Shown here: positions 1 to 7,618 of the stretch, one piece after another
Numbering within the stretch: position 1 is the stretch's first letter
How the letters are laid out: each line of letters opens with the position of its first letter
Source of the DNA: Methylomonas methanica MC09
Lineage (GTDB): Bacteria; Pseudomonadota; Gammaproteobacteria; Methylococcales; Methylomonadaceae
DNA: 64,000 nucleotides
NCBI RefSeq assembly: GCF_000214665.1
Contig: NC_015572.1
Location: 4,092,001-4,156,000 of the forward strand
Reading direction: 5' to 3'
Notes under the pieces: model-generated
The model's input: the letters and a program-made list of their open reading frames with translations, nothing else
The model's database searches: none
What the model was told of the DNA's origin: nothing
Position numbers and translations under genes: made by a program

Positions 1-2
1 TG

Positions 3-677
3 ATTTCACCAGACGGCAAGGTGCTATTCGAGAAATCAGTCATTCAATTGCTCGACGAAAACGGCCTAGGCTACCTGATTTATGGAAAAGGCAAAGGGAA
101 CGAAGACCCCGTTCACCTGAACGATATTCAACCCGCCCTAAATGATGGAAATTTCTGGAAAAAGGGAGATATTTTTCTAAGCCTGCGCAACCAATCCATG
201 ATCGTGCTTTACCGCCCTTCCAACAACAAGGTACTTTGGTACAAGCAGGGACCATGGATGCACCAGCACGATGTTGATATTCTCAATAATTACCAGATTT
301 CCGTGTTCAATAATAACGCGGCCTTGGCAGAGAAGAATCGTTGGGCTGTTCGGGGCACAAACAATGTATTGGTATATGACTTCATTACCGACAGCATTCA
401 CTCACCGTGGCAGTCCGCATTTGAAAAATTAAAACTTCGGACTGAAATACAGGGCCGGGACGAGATTGTAGGAAGGGAACTTTTTGTTGAAGAAACCGAA
501 TACGGCCGCCTCGTACAATTCTCGCCAGACGGCACCGTCTCTTGGCAGTTCGTCAATCGTGCGAATGACGGGCATATCTATTTACTCAATTGGTCACGTC
601 TGATCAACCGTGAAGTCGGTGACCACCTAAGGTACAAACTCCAGCGATCCGATAGCCCCGACGCCGATCGTAGTTAG
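3..677 (+). CDS. Arylsulfotransferase-like beta-propeller protein, C-terminal part (truncated by window edge)
   Basis: The frame is open from the first bases of the window, so only the C-terminal ~224 residues are present. Visible features are repeated SPDG blade motifs (ISPDGKVLFEKS near the start, FSPDGTVSWQF near the end), the stretch KGDIFLSLRN and the sequence PWMHQHDVDIL. These resemble the periplasmic arylsulfotransferase (ASST) propeller families, in which a blade histidine carries sulfate between phenolic compounds. The GTG at 21 is internal, not a start. The 2OG oxygenase follows 39 bases later on the same strand, so the two may be co-transcribed. Many ASST-like propellers have no proven sulfotransferase activity, so the activity is unproven; the fold call is better supported than the reaction. 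Confidence 0.6.
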   Translation: MSPDGKVLFEKSVIQLLDENGLGYLIYGKGKGNEDPVHLNDIQPALNDGNFWKKGDIFLSLRNQSMIVLYRPSNNKVLWYKQGPWMHQHDVDILNNYQISVFNNNAALAEKNRWAVRGTNNVLVYDFITDSIHSPWQSAFEKLKLRTEIQGRDEIVGRELFVEETEYGRLVQFSPDGTVSWQFVNRANDGHIYLLNWSRLINREVGDHLRYKLQRSDSPDADRS

Positions 678-716
678 CACGCAATTTATCATCAGCATTC
701 TCAGGAAATTTTGGCA

Positions 717-1409
717 ATGGCCGATTTATCGCACTGGATTCAGGCAACTCATCTACGACCGGACACATTGGATCGATATCGCACCACCCTGGCCGGCACG
801 CCGGTCACCCCAGTCGTTATCGAAGATTTTCTTGTTAAAAAGAAAGCACTGCGTATCGCCGAACACCTAGGTTCGGAGGCGACCTACGAGCGCTGTTACG
901 GTGTTTATCGGCAACACTCACCTGTAACTCACGAACAGTGGATGGCAACCGACGAATCACGCCGGATGTACACTTACCTGAAACTCGACGGCGTTGCCTC
1001 CGAATACGTGGCGAGCCCCAATCGCCTGAGCTATTTATTGCTCGTCCACGCGCTGCAGAGCGGCGGCTTCAACCACTTTTTTGAAACAATCGCCCAACAA
1101 CGCTTGCAGCCTCCCGAATCAGTAGAAGTGCATGCGCATACCGAAGGCGATTACCTGAGAATTCACAACGATGCCAACAAAAGACGCCGCCTGTGCGCAG
1201 TGCTATACCTGACGCCGGATTGGAGTGCCGATGATGGAGGTGAACTGTGTTTTTCCCTGCCTCTCAGAGAGGAATTCCGTTTAGAGGCATTTTTTAATCG
1301 TCTTTTGGTTTTTTTGCCAACCCCGGAAACGAGACACTTCATCGCTCCGCTGGGCAAAACGGCCACAGGCAAAACCCGCTATTCCCTAGTGTGCTGGTTC
1401 AACAAGTAA
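717..1409 (+). CDS. 2OG-Fe(II) oxygenase family protein
   Basis: A 230-residue protein with a C-terminal prolyl-4-hydroxylase-like double-stranded helix domain. The iron ligands are visible as H-N-D in YLRIHNDAN (about residue 148) and a distal His in PETRHFIAPLG, followed by the 2-oxoglutarate-binding Arg in KTRYSLVCW. Such enzymes hydroxylate small molecules or peptide side chains using O2 and 2-oxoglutarate. ATG at 717 is preferred over TTG at 711 because AGGAAA sits about 8 bases upstream. It lies just downstream of the ASST-like gene and faces the lasso-type B2 protease locus, so a role in modifying a peptide or secondary metabolite is possible. The substrate is unknown. Confidence 0.72.
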   Translation: MADLSHWIQATHLRPDTLDRYRTTLAGTPVTPVVIEDFLVKKKALRIAEHLGSEATYERCYGVYRQHSPVTHEQWMATDESRRMYTYLKLDGVASEYVASPNRLSYLLLVHALQSGGFNHFFETIAQQRLQPPESVEVHAHTEGDYLRIHNDANKRRRLCAVLYLTPDWSADDGGELCFSLPLREEFRLEAFFNRLLVFLPTPETRHFIAPLGKTATGKTRYSLVCWFNK

Positions 1410-1474
1410 AAGAGCACGCCAACTCGGATACGGCCCACTAACTGGAATCCTAGTTTTCCGTGAGGCGCGCCACA

Positions 1475-1868
1475 TCAAAAATCCATAATACGTTTCGGAG
1501 TCCTAACCTCCAATTGCTCGGCCAGCAGTGCAAATTTGTACTCAAAGCGATCCTGGTACAGGGCCGCAGGGATGGCCTCGGCAAGCGCAAGATCGTAACG
1601 GTCGGAAATTGATCGATTCAGGCTTGACTATCGTTCCTAACGATTAACTCTGATTGTTTTACCAACCACAAATTGAGGCTTTTGGTGTAGTTTCCTTTAC
1701 CTTCATGACGCGATTGATGTTGTATATCTAGGGAGGTAATGGCATCCGTCACGTTGAGAATCAGTCCTTCCAATCGCAAGCATCTCAATACGAATCTGTT
1801 CGACCAAAAGTGGCGGAATATATTGCGGCGACGGAGAGCAAGCATAGAAAAACACGGAAGAAGTTCAT
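1475..1868 (-). pseudogene. Frameshifted small secreted protein downstream of the B2 protease gene
   Basis: An ATG at 1868 overlaps the B2 stop (ATGA) and opens a typical signal peptide, MNFFRVFLCLLSVAAIYSAT, but the frame stops after 27 residues. Coding-like sequence continues in a second frame (LNVTDAITSLDIQHQSRHEG to VRNDSQA, stop at 1618), then in a third (SDRYDLALAEAIPAALYQ to RTPKRIMDF, stop at 1475). Joined, they would give an exported protein of roughly 120-130 residues. At least two frameshifts are needed, so this is read as a decayed gene. I do not recognise the family. The coupled start suggests it was once translated together with B2. Confidence 0.4.
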
Positions 1869-2389
1869 TGTTCTGCAAGTCCGGGCGCTATGAAGCACCC
1901 CACCACTGTAAACTGCCCGAAACTCCTGCCGCCCGTGACCGGAATCCGACCGGATACCACCCAAGCGTGTGCTCTCATCTCGTTTGAGCACGGTTCACGC
2001 ATCAGACCGAAATAGATGGCATAGGGAATATGGTAGAAACCAAGCAGTAGCCGCGCCACCACTGCTTGGGGAAAGCAGTTGGAATCCCAGGGAGTATAGC
2101 GGGCCGCGAGTCGTATCAGGCGTCCGATTTGCAGAGCAAGCATCTCTTCATTAGATTCGAGAAGCGGTACCCAGGGATCGATTCCGCGAGCCACCCCCAG
2201 ACGGGGTGCAAGTCGGCGGAAAGAGACTGTGAATATGACGGCCTTAGCCAGGCCCAGCAGAAGCCAAGTCGGTAGAAACCATAATTGGGTCCAAAGCGGC
2301 TTTCGCAAAAACGCCAGCGCCTTGCGCCTTATCGTCTTGAGCATGTCGGCAGCGTTAAGTTCAGGACAAGGGCACTGAAGTAACGGCAT
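1865..2389 (-). CDS. Lasso peptide biosynthesis B2-type protein (transglutaminase-like leader peptidase)
   Basis: A 174-residue protein of the PF13471-type family, which includes McjB-like B2 enzymes that cut leader peptides from lasso precursors. The N-terminal half has a hydrophobic segment (LWFLPTWLLLGLAKAVIF, about residues 36-53), then FRRLAPRLGV, the nucleophile region WDSNCFPQAVVARLLL (Cys105), IPYAIYFGL and the histidine motif RAHAWV (His141) followed by IPVTGG. The expected third acidic residue of the Cys-His-Asp triad is not obvious after the histidine. Start ATG at 2389 follows GGATCTTGA and touches the stop of the upstream broken frame. No asparagine-synthetase-like cyclase or PqqD-like partner is visible, so a complete lasso pathway is not shown. 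The family also occurs in non-lasso contexts. Confidence 0.75.
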   Translation of the reverse strand: MPLLQCPCPELNAADMLKTIRRKALAFLRKPLWTQLWFLPTWLLLGLAKAVIFTVSFRRLAPRLGVARGIDPWVPLLESNEEMLALQIGRLIRLAARYTPWDSNCFPQAVVARLLLGFYHIPYAIYFGLMREPCSNEMRAHAWVVSGRIPVTGGRSFGQFTVVGCFIAPGLAEQ

Positions 2390-2846
2390 TCAAGATCCGG
2401 AATTGTCATGGTTACTGGCATACCTCTCGGCAATGACTACAAAATCTTTGGAAAAACTATCACATCCGCTTTGGTATAGCCAGTTGCCGGGCATATAGGT
2501 GGACCGCAAATCCGTCCTATAAATGATCTGGTTGCCATGGCTATTCGCGGTAACCCCCTGATCGGTATCATCTGCTTGGTTGAACAAATTCCAGGGCAAG
2601 GTGTTGGATGCGCCTGACAATCCGGCTGCACTTCGTTACCCGGAATGTAGCTTTGCCATAGCCCGCATTCCCTGGGACATCCGCGTGGAAAGTAGGTCGC
2701 TCGAGGCCGTGTTCGCAAGGATTGGCGCCGCGTACTATTTCGGTCTTGGCTATGCCGCCAGCGGAAATGAAGGGCGATGCAGCGATCAGAAGCGTGCCAG
2801 CGGCACCCTGGGTACGCATCAGACCCTGGAATTCCAACCACGCCAC
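2390..2846 (-). pseudogene. Disrupted ORF between cobT-like and B2 genes
   Basis: Two overlapping minus-strand frames fill this interval. The first starts at GTG 2846 or ATG 2819 with a hydrophobic, signal-like stretch (GAAGTLLIAASPFISAGGIA) and stops at 2568. The second is open from near 2645 to a TGA that abuts the B2 ATG, and reads NTLPWNLFNQADDTDQ, then NQIIYRTDLRSTYMPGNWLY, then FSKDFVVIAERYASNHD. The second frame has only a TTG start and no good ribosome site, so one frameshifted gene is more likely than two intact ones. It begins about 31-58 bases after the cobT-like stop. The family is not recognised. A precursor-peptide role is possible by position only. Confidence 0.35.
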
Positions 2847-2876
2847 ACGACTCTAGGCACCCGCAGTCCCCACCCC

Positions 2877-4625
2877 CTATGCTGATTTGGTCAGTAGGTC
2901 GCCCAACTGGTTGAAAAGCGTTTCAGTCACCGCCTCGGGGCGCTGCAAATTCAATGATGTACGATAGAACCGACTGACACGGGCTCCTGCACCTATCGCG
3001 CTAAGCTGGATTCCAGCGGCCTCGATCCGCGCAATGACCGCGTGCAAATGCGCTTCGAGATAGGTTTTGCCCTGGGCAGCCACCGTCGCTGCGTCATACG
3101 GTGCCCCATCGCTCAGCACAATAAGGATTTTACGCCGTTCGGGCCGTGACAATAATCGGCGGGCAGCCCAATCGAGTGCTTCACCATCGAAATTCTCCCG
3201 CCCGAACCCATCTCGAAGCATCAGCCCGAGTGCGTTACGGGAGCATCGCCAGGGTTGTCTGGCTGTCTTGTAGATCAAGTGCCTGGTAGCATTCAGGCGT
3301 CCAGGCAACGACGGTGAACCCCGGCTTTGCCACAACCGTGCGACCGGATTGTCTACGCCATACGGAGTGGTGTATCCCAAAACCTCACAACTGATGCGAC
3401 AGGCCTCCAATACTTGGACGGCAAAGTCCAGCGCCTGTACCGCCAGCCGTTGCGGCCGGCCTCGCATGGACCCGGATTGATCCACCAACAGGGTAACGCA
3501 AGCCTCGGGAACGGCAGTTTCCCTTTCCTGGCGAAACACGGCCATTGGCCCGGCGGGGTTAAGCAGACGTGCCAATCGACGACTATCCAGTTGCCCGGAC
3601 TCCTGATCGAATTGCCATTGCCGGTGCCGGGCGATCAACAGCCGCCGCTGCAGGCGCATCGCCAGCCGCCGCGCCTTCCGCCGGTCGTTTACATCCAGGT
3701 TAGCTAGGGCCCGCCGGTCTTCCGGAGTACAGAATGCCCGCGCAGGCACCTCTTCATCCCATTGTGTGCAATAGCGACGATAGGTCGGACTGGCACTCTC
3801 GATAGGGCTGCGGGCCTGCAGCCCCCCAACCATTTCCGTGAGTAGATCGGCCGAGGCATCGTCACCAGGGTCCGGCCGCTCTCCCACCGCATATTCCATA
3901 CTGGCAGTATCCTCCCCCGCCTCCATCTCTTTGGGGAAGCACTTGTCAGCAGGAACAGTAACAGGACGGGATCTGGCCAGCGCCTGGATCATGGGGCAAA
4001 GCAGCGAGGCGAAGGCCAGCCCATCGTCGAGCAGCGGTCTTGCCTGAAGCAACAGGTTCCGGATTTCAACCGGACTTGGCCCTGGAGGGGATTGCGGCCT
4101 CGCCCTACCGCACAGGCTTTGCAACCAACGCCGCCAGATCTGTCGATCCTGTAGGCGTTCAGGCTCCGTTGCCGAAGGAAGGGTACCCGGCCACCTTGAT
4201 GGTCCTGATCTTCCTTGGGTTTCGTCGCCGCGCCCGGTTCGGGCCAATGCCTCGCGCGCCAGACAGTAAATCATGGCCTGAGCCGCCCCCTCGGGCGCAA
4301 GCCGATTCGGCTCGCGGAGATTCCAGGCCATTCCAGGCAAATCGCAACTGGCTAACTCCTCTACACGGGCACGCTCGAACAGGGCATACCAATAGCTTTC
4401 GGATGGATTAAAACCCAACGGGGCAGGATCGAAATGCCAACGAAGCCAAGCGGCAAGGCAGTCCGACCGAGGGCGTCCGCCGACCGGCAACGCCCCCAGT
4501 GATGGCGGAACCAGTTTACGCTCAGTATCTTCGCGACAGGAAAGGCCGGCGTAGGTCTGCTGCCAGACGGTCTGCAACTCATCTGTAGCGGGCAGAGCGG
4601 AAAGCTTACTAAGCCGGGTGCACAT
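2877..4625 (-). CDS. cobT: CobT-like cobaltochelatase subunit (VWA domain protein)
   Basis: About 582 residues, slightly shorter than typical CobT. The N-terminal part is family-specific and the middle has the marker YRRYCTQWDEEVPA. The C-terminal half is a von Willebrand A domain with the metal-ion site DQSGSMRGRPQ (about residues 382-392), RLNATRHLIYK, NFDGEALDWAARRLL and RKILIVLSDGAPYD. In aerobic cobalamin synthesis CobT works with the AAA+ ATPase CobS and the large CobN subunit to insert cobalt into hydrogenobyrinate diamide. ATG at 4625 is chosen over TTG at 4649; GAGGAG lies upstream and the gene overlaps the cobS-like 3' end by 17 bases. No cobN is in the window, so assignment to cobaltochelatase rests on sequence type alone. 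Confidence 0.85.
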   Translation of the reverse strand: MCTRLSKLSALPATDELQTVWQQTYAGLSCREDTERKLVPPSLGALPVGGRPRSDCLAAWLRWHFDPAPLGFNPSESYWYALFERARVEELASCDLPGMAWNLREPNRLAPEGAAQAMIYCLAREALARTGRGDETQGRSGPSRWPGTLPSATEPERLQDRQIWRRWLQSLCGRARPQSPPGPSPVEIRNLLLQARPLLDDGLAFASLLCPMIQALARSRPVTVPADKCFPKEMEAGEDTASMEYAVGERPDPGDDASADLLTEMVGGLQARSPIESASPTYRRYCTQWDEEVPARAFCTPEDRRALANLDVNDRRKARRLAMRLQRRLLIARHRQWQFDQESGQLDSRRLARLLNPAGPMAVFRQERETAVPEACVTLLVDQSGSMRGRPQRLAVQALDFAVQVLEACRISCEVLGYTTPYGVDNPVARLWQSRGSPSLPGRLNATRHLIYKTARQPWRCSRNALGLMLRDGFGRENFDGEALDWAARRLLSRPERRKILIVLSDGAPYDAATVAAQGKTYLEAHLHAVIARIEAAGIQLSAIGAGARVSRFYRTSLNLQRPEAVTETLFNQLGDLLTKSA

Positions 4626-5568
4626 CAGAGGGCAGTAACTCCTCGGCAAAACAGCGATAGTAAATTTCGGCTATCAGCGGTTGTTCTTCCTCGTCGCACC
4701 GGTTCAGGAAGGCCAAGCGCAGAGCCGGCGCCGGCTGTTGCAGTAGTTCCAGGTTTTCGGCCCAGGAAATAAGGGTGCGCAACGTCATCAGGGACGAAAG
4801 ATCTCCCTGGGCGAAAGCCTGTCGGCACAATCCCGCCAACTGGACCATACAATAGGCCGTGGCCTGCTTGAGGCCGGGCAGGCGTGAACATAGAATCGCG
4901 GCCTCCCTTTCCGGATCGGGATAGCCCTGCTTCACGATCACCTGCCAGCGGTCCAACTGTGCCTGGTTGAGTACCTGGGTGCCGGCATACAGGCCGGAGA
5001 AGTCTCCCTGCCCCGCCGTGTTGGCAGTGGCGAACAGCCGAAACGCTGGGTGCGGCGTGATGACCCGGTTTTGATCCAGCAGGGTCAGGTGTCCGTTTGA
5101 CTCCAGCAGGCGCTGGACGACAAACATAACATCGGGTCTACCGACATCATATTCGTCAAAGACCAGGGCAACAGGTCGCTCAAGCGCCCAGACCAGGATG
5201 CCGGGCACGAACTCGGTCACCTGCAGACCTTCGCGAACGACCACCATGTCCCGACCGATCAGATCGGCTCGAGTAACGTGGCCATCCAGGTTGACACGAA
5301 CACAAGGCCAGTTGAGCCGCGCAGCGATCTGCTCGATGTGGCTGGATTTACCACTGCCATGGGGGCCATGAAGATAGACTCGCCGGTTATGTGCAAACCC
5401 CATTAACAGAGCAAGCGTTACCTCGGCGTCGAATTGGTAGTCCGGGTCGTACTCCGGAACATGGGCCTCGGGAACACGAAAGGCAGGAACCCGCCAGGGT
5501 GGTTCGAAACCAAACAGGGCAGCACAATCTGCGACGGTATCAGGAAAATTTTCAGTGGTCTCTGTCAT
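4609..5568 (-). CDS. cobS: CobS-like cobaltochelatase AAA+ ATPase
   Basis: 319 residues, the usual CobS length. The N-terminal consensus VPEAHVPEYDPDYQFDAEV is followed by Walker A GPHGSGKSS (residues 68-76), RVNLDGHVTRADLIGRD, Walker B ALVFDEYD (134-141), GRPDVMFVVQRLLE, LLDQNRVI and FATANTAGQGDFSG. These are CobS hallmarks and separate it from the shorter CbbQ/NorQ MoxR-type ATPases. It would hydrolyse ATP as a ring together with CobT to drive metal insertion. First gene of a tightly packed minus-strand run (cobS, cobT, broken ORF, B2, broken secreted protein). Upstream lies ~770 bases without a clear gene, which should contain the promoter. Confidence 0.88.
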   Translation of the reverse strand: MTETTENFPDTVADCAALFGFEPPWRVPAFRVPEAHVPEYDPDYQFDAEVTLALLMGFAHNRRVYLHGPHGSGKSSHIEQIAARLNWPCVRVNLDGHVTRADLIGRDMVVVREGLQVTEFVPGILVWALERPVALVFDEYDVGRPDVMFVVQRLLESNGHLTLLDQNRVITPHPAFRLFATANTAGQGDFSGLYAGTQVLNQAQLDRWQVIVKQGYPDPEREAAILCSRLPGLKQATAYCMVQLAGLCRQAFAQGDLSSLMTLRTLISWAENLELLQQPAPALRLAFLNRCDEEEQPLIAEIYYRCFAEELLPSDVHPA

Positions 5569-6336
5569 TTTCTAAGGTTGCTGTAAACGAGTCTTCGACT
5601 TCGTGAAAGATTTTGGGACATCCCTGCCCCCAAAATCGACTCGGCCTTCGACAACCCATTGTGCCACAGCCATCCCCGTCGCGGACAACTCCGTAACAAC
5701 ATCGCCGGCAATTTCCGCGAGATTAACGTAAGTCCACCAGGAGCTACTGTAACATCGCAAGCTCTTTGCTATCCCCCTTGCCCGGTCTCAGTCGACACGA
5801 CGAAATCCTTTGGCACACATGCCCGTAGCTATTTTGCAGAAAACCATTGAATTCTGCTCGGAATCGCGTTTCGAGAAAATATCGGGGGATGCTTTGTTAG
5901 CTCTCTTCAGCCATGATTCAGAATGAGTGCGGAAAGCAGCGGCCGTTCTGGCTGTCCGCGCGCTTCTCTCAAAGCGAATCAAATCAATTCTTCGCGAATA
6001 CCTCGGCAGCGAAAAATATCGTTACCAGAACGTCATCCATTGGCTAGATATCGGGGCGTCAAAGAGCCGTGAAGTTGCAAGATCAGTTGCATGTGCACAG
6101 AGCAAATAGACTAAGTCAACGCTCCCAGTAAAGTATGGGAATGCATATCCACAAATTTACCGTTATCTAATCTTCAGGTTAAACAGTGGAGCGACAATAT
6201 TTTAAGCAAAAGAAGACATTCACGAGGTTTAGGCTAACAGGCCGCTTTTGGCCGGGTCGAGCCAAAGAATACCCAAGATTGTTTACCGAAAAGCTGCTTT
6301 TCGTTGAAGTTAGAGACGAAAAGTGTCGCCGGCATC
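5569..6336. other. Intergenic region without a recognisable gene
   Basis: About 770 bases between the cobS start and the truncated exported protein. Short frames on both strands (for example 5788-5982 minus and 5927-6109 plus) have low-complexity or basic composition, no ribosome sites and no family resemblance. The region presumably carries the promoter of the cobS-cobT-B2 run at its left side. No RNA gene or strong terminator was seen. Confidence 0.5.
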
Positions 6337-6507
6337 CTAAACCAAGTCCTGGATAAACCGGATCGATTCCCCTTTTTGATGGGTTTCGCCTATAAAAGTC
6401 ATCGTACCGGGCTTTATGGACTCGAGAATGCGACTATACGGATTAGCTGCCCGTCCTGTTGAGGGTAACATCAAGCACAATACAAGAAAGCAAACCAGAT
6501 TAAACAT
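6337..6507 (-). pseudogene. Truncated exported protein with an IGETH motif (ChaN-like start)
   Basis: The ATG at 6507 begins a clear signal peptide (MFNLVCFLVLCLMLPSTGRA), then NPYSRILESIKPGTMTFIGETHQKGESIRFIQDLV and a stop after 56 residues. The IGETH...S..FI..L pattern is how ChaN-like haem-binding/Tiki-type and related hydrolase domains begin, but the remaining ~200 residues are absent. No continuation is obvious in the other frames downstream. It starts 6 bases after the histidine phosphatase stop, so it was likely the second gene of that unit. Probably a non-functional 5' remnant; a genuine small exported protein is less likely. Confidence 0.45.
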
Positions 6508-6512
6508 CGTTG

Positions 6513-7094
6513 TCAGTTTGTTGTGGCTGCTGCGCTCTCGCATGTTGCAGCGGGCTGCAGGCCTTCCTGATCGAAAGATAATCTGGCTTCGCCTTGGTCG
6601 TAGGTGACGATCCAAATGCTGTCGAAATCGTGGCCGCCCCAATCGGGTGGGTTTTTTACGCCCAGCGCTTTGGCGAGATCGGGTATCGCGCTGTGCTCCC
6701 AAACCAGCAAGACCGTACCGGTTTTCTTTTTGACCGATTTAGCAACGTCCGCGACCTTCTTTTCATCGTATTTGCTGTTGATCGTCAGGTTGTATTGAAT
6801 GGCAAACGGTGAAACGGTTTGAAACATACGCGCATGTTTGGTGGCATCCTCAAGGCTGAGTGACGGCACGTAGGTATAATCCGGGCTGCCGAATTTGCGA
6901 TACAGCACTGCCGGCAATTGCAAGGCCCGGTTTTCGCCTTGGCAGGATAGGTTGTCGCCGTTCTCAGGCTTTTCGCCATGGCGGATAATCACCACTTTAA
7001 GTCCATCATCGGCAGTTGCCTTGCAGAAGCCGGCCAGCGGAACGGCCAAAAGTAGGCTTGCTGTCAGAATCGTAGCAAAATAACGGTTAATCAT
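6513..7094 (-). CDS. Exported histidine phosphatase family protein
   Basis: 193 residues with a signal peptide (MINRYFATILTASLLLAVPLAGFCKA) and a histidine phosphatase domain. The catalytic RHGEKP motif is at residues 38-43 and the second histidine is in LLVWEHSAIPDLA (about residue 134). NDNLSCQGENRALQLPAVL-type sequence follows the first motif, as in SixA/phosphoglycerate mutase-like proteins. The export signal points to a periplasmic phosphatase; the substrate cannot be told. The gene is divergent from the yedK fragment, with ~230 bases between that should hold both promoters. Downstream is the truncated IGETH protein. Confidence 0.8.
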   Translation of the reverse strand: MINRYFATILTASLLLAVPLAGFCKATADDGLKVVIIRHGEKPENGDNLSCQGENRALQLPAVLYRKFGSPDYTYVPSLSLEDATKHARMFQTVSPFAIQYNLTINSKYDEKKVADVAKSVKKKTGTVLLVWEHSAIPDLAKALGVKNPPDWGGHDFDSIWIVTYDQGEARLSFDQEGLQPAATCESAAATTN

Positions 7095-7328
7095 CGGCGT
7101 TCTCCTGGGAACGGCATGGGATTATGTTGGGACAAAACCGGTTAGCGATGGGAAGTCTAGTCTTAATCAGAGTGATATTCTAGTGCTAATACCGAGTCGT
7201 CATAGTCGGGCAAAACCGGAATGCTGAAGGTTGACTGTGGTCAACCAGTTGTTCGGCGGGCATGATCGAGCATTGAAACCGAGTTACTTCTTGCCGTGCT
7301 CACGAGAAGTCAGAACTGGAGCCAAATA

Positions 7329-7613
7329 ATGTGCGGACGCTACGACCTAACCGCCAACGCCGAGCAAATCATCGAATACTTTGCCTTGCGGCGCGCGCCC
7401 AAGTACGAGCGCAGCTACAACATCGCCCCGGGGCGGAAAATACTCACCATCGTCGAGCGGGAAGACGGCTCGCGCAAAGGCGCTAATCTGTATTGGGGTC
7501 TGGTGCCGTCGTGGGCCAAGGATGTTAAAATCGGCTGGAAACTCATCAACGCCCGCAAGGAAACCGTCCGGGAAAAACCGGAAAATTTCAAGCTAGTTGT
7601 CGCCTCGACGTAA
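7329..7613 (+). pseudogene. yedK: yedK/HMCES (SOS-associated abasic-site peptidase) cut by an IS element
   Basis: The N-terminal ~90 residues of an SRAP-domain protein: MCGRYDLTAN with the catalytic Cys2, YNIAPGRK, YWGLVPSWAKD and KLINARKETVREKP. YedK/HMCES proteins protect abasic sites in single-stranded DNA by a covalent link through Cys2. Intact proteins are ~220 residues and need Asn, Glu and His residues of which the later ones are lost here. After residue ~88 the frame runs into the IS end (inverted repeat from 7594) and stops at 7611-7613. ATG at 7329 is the start because Cys must be residue 2. The missing 3' half is not found on the far side of the element. Confidence 0.85.
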
Positions 7614-7618
7614 AAATA

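Noticed and set aside
2580..2885. Plus-strand 101-codon frame antisense to the broken ORF
   Set aside because: No ribosome site, no recognisable motif, and it covers the cobT-like 3' end; the minus strand looks more coding-like.
4609..5568. Possible CbbQ/NorQ or MoxR ATPase instead of CobS
   Set aside because: The CobS-specific N-terminal block, GHVTRADLIGRD, GRPDVMFVVQRLLE and the CobT partner with CobT-specific blocks fit only the CobST pair.
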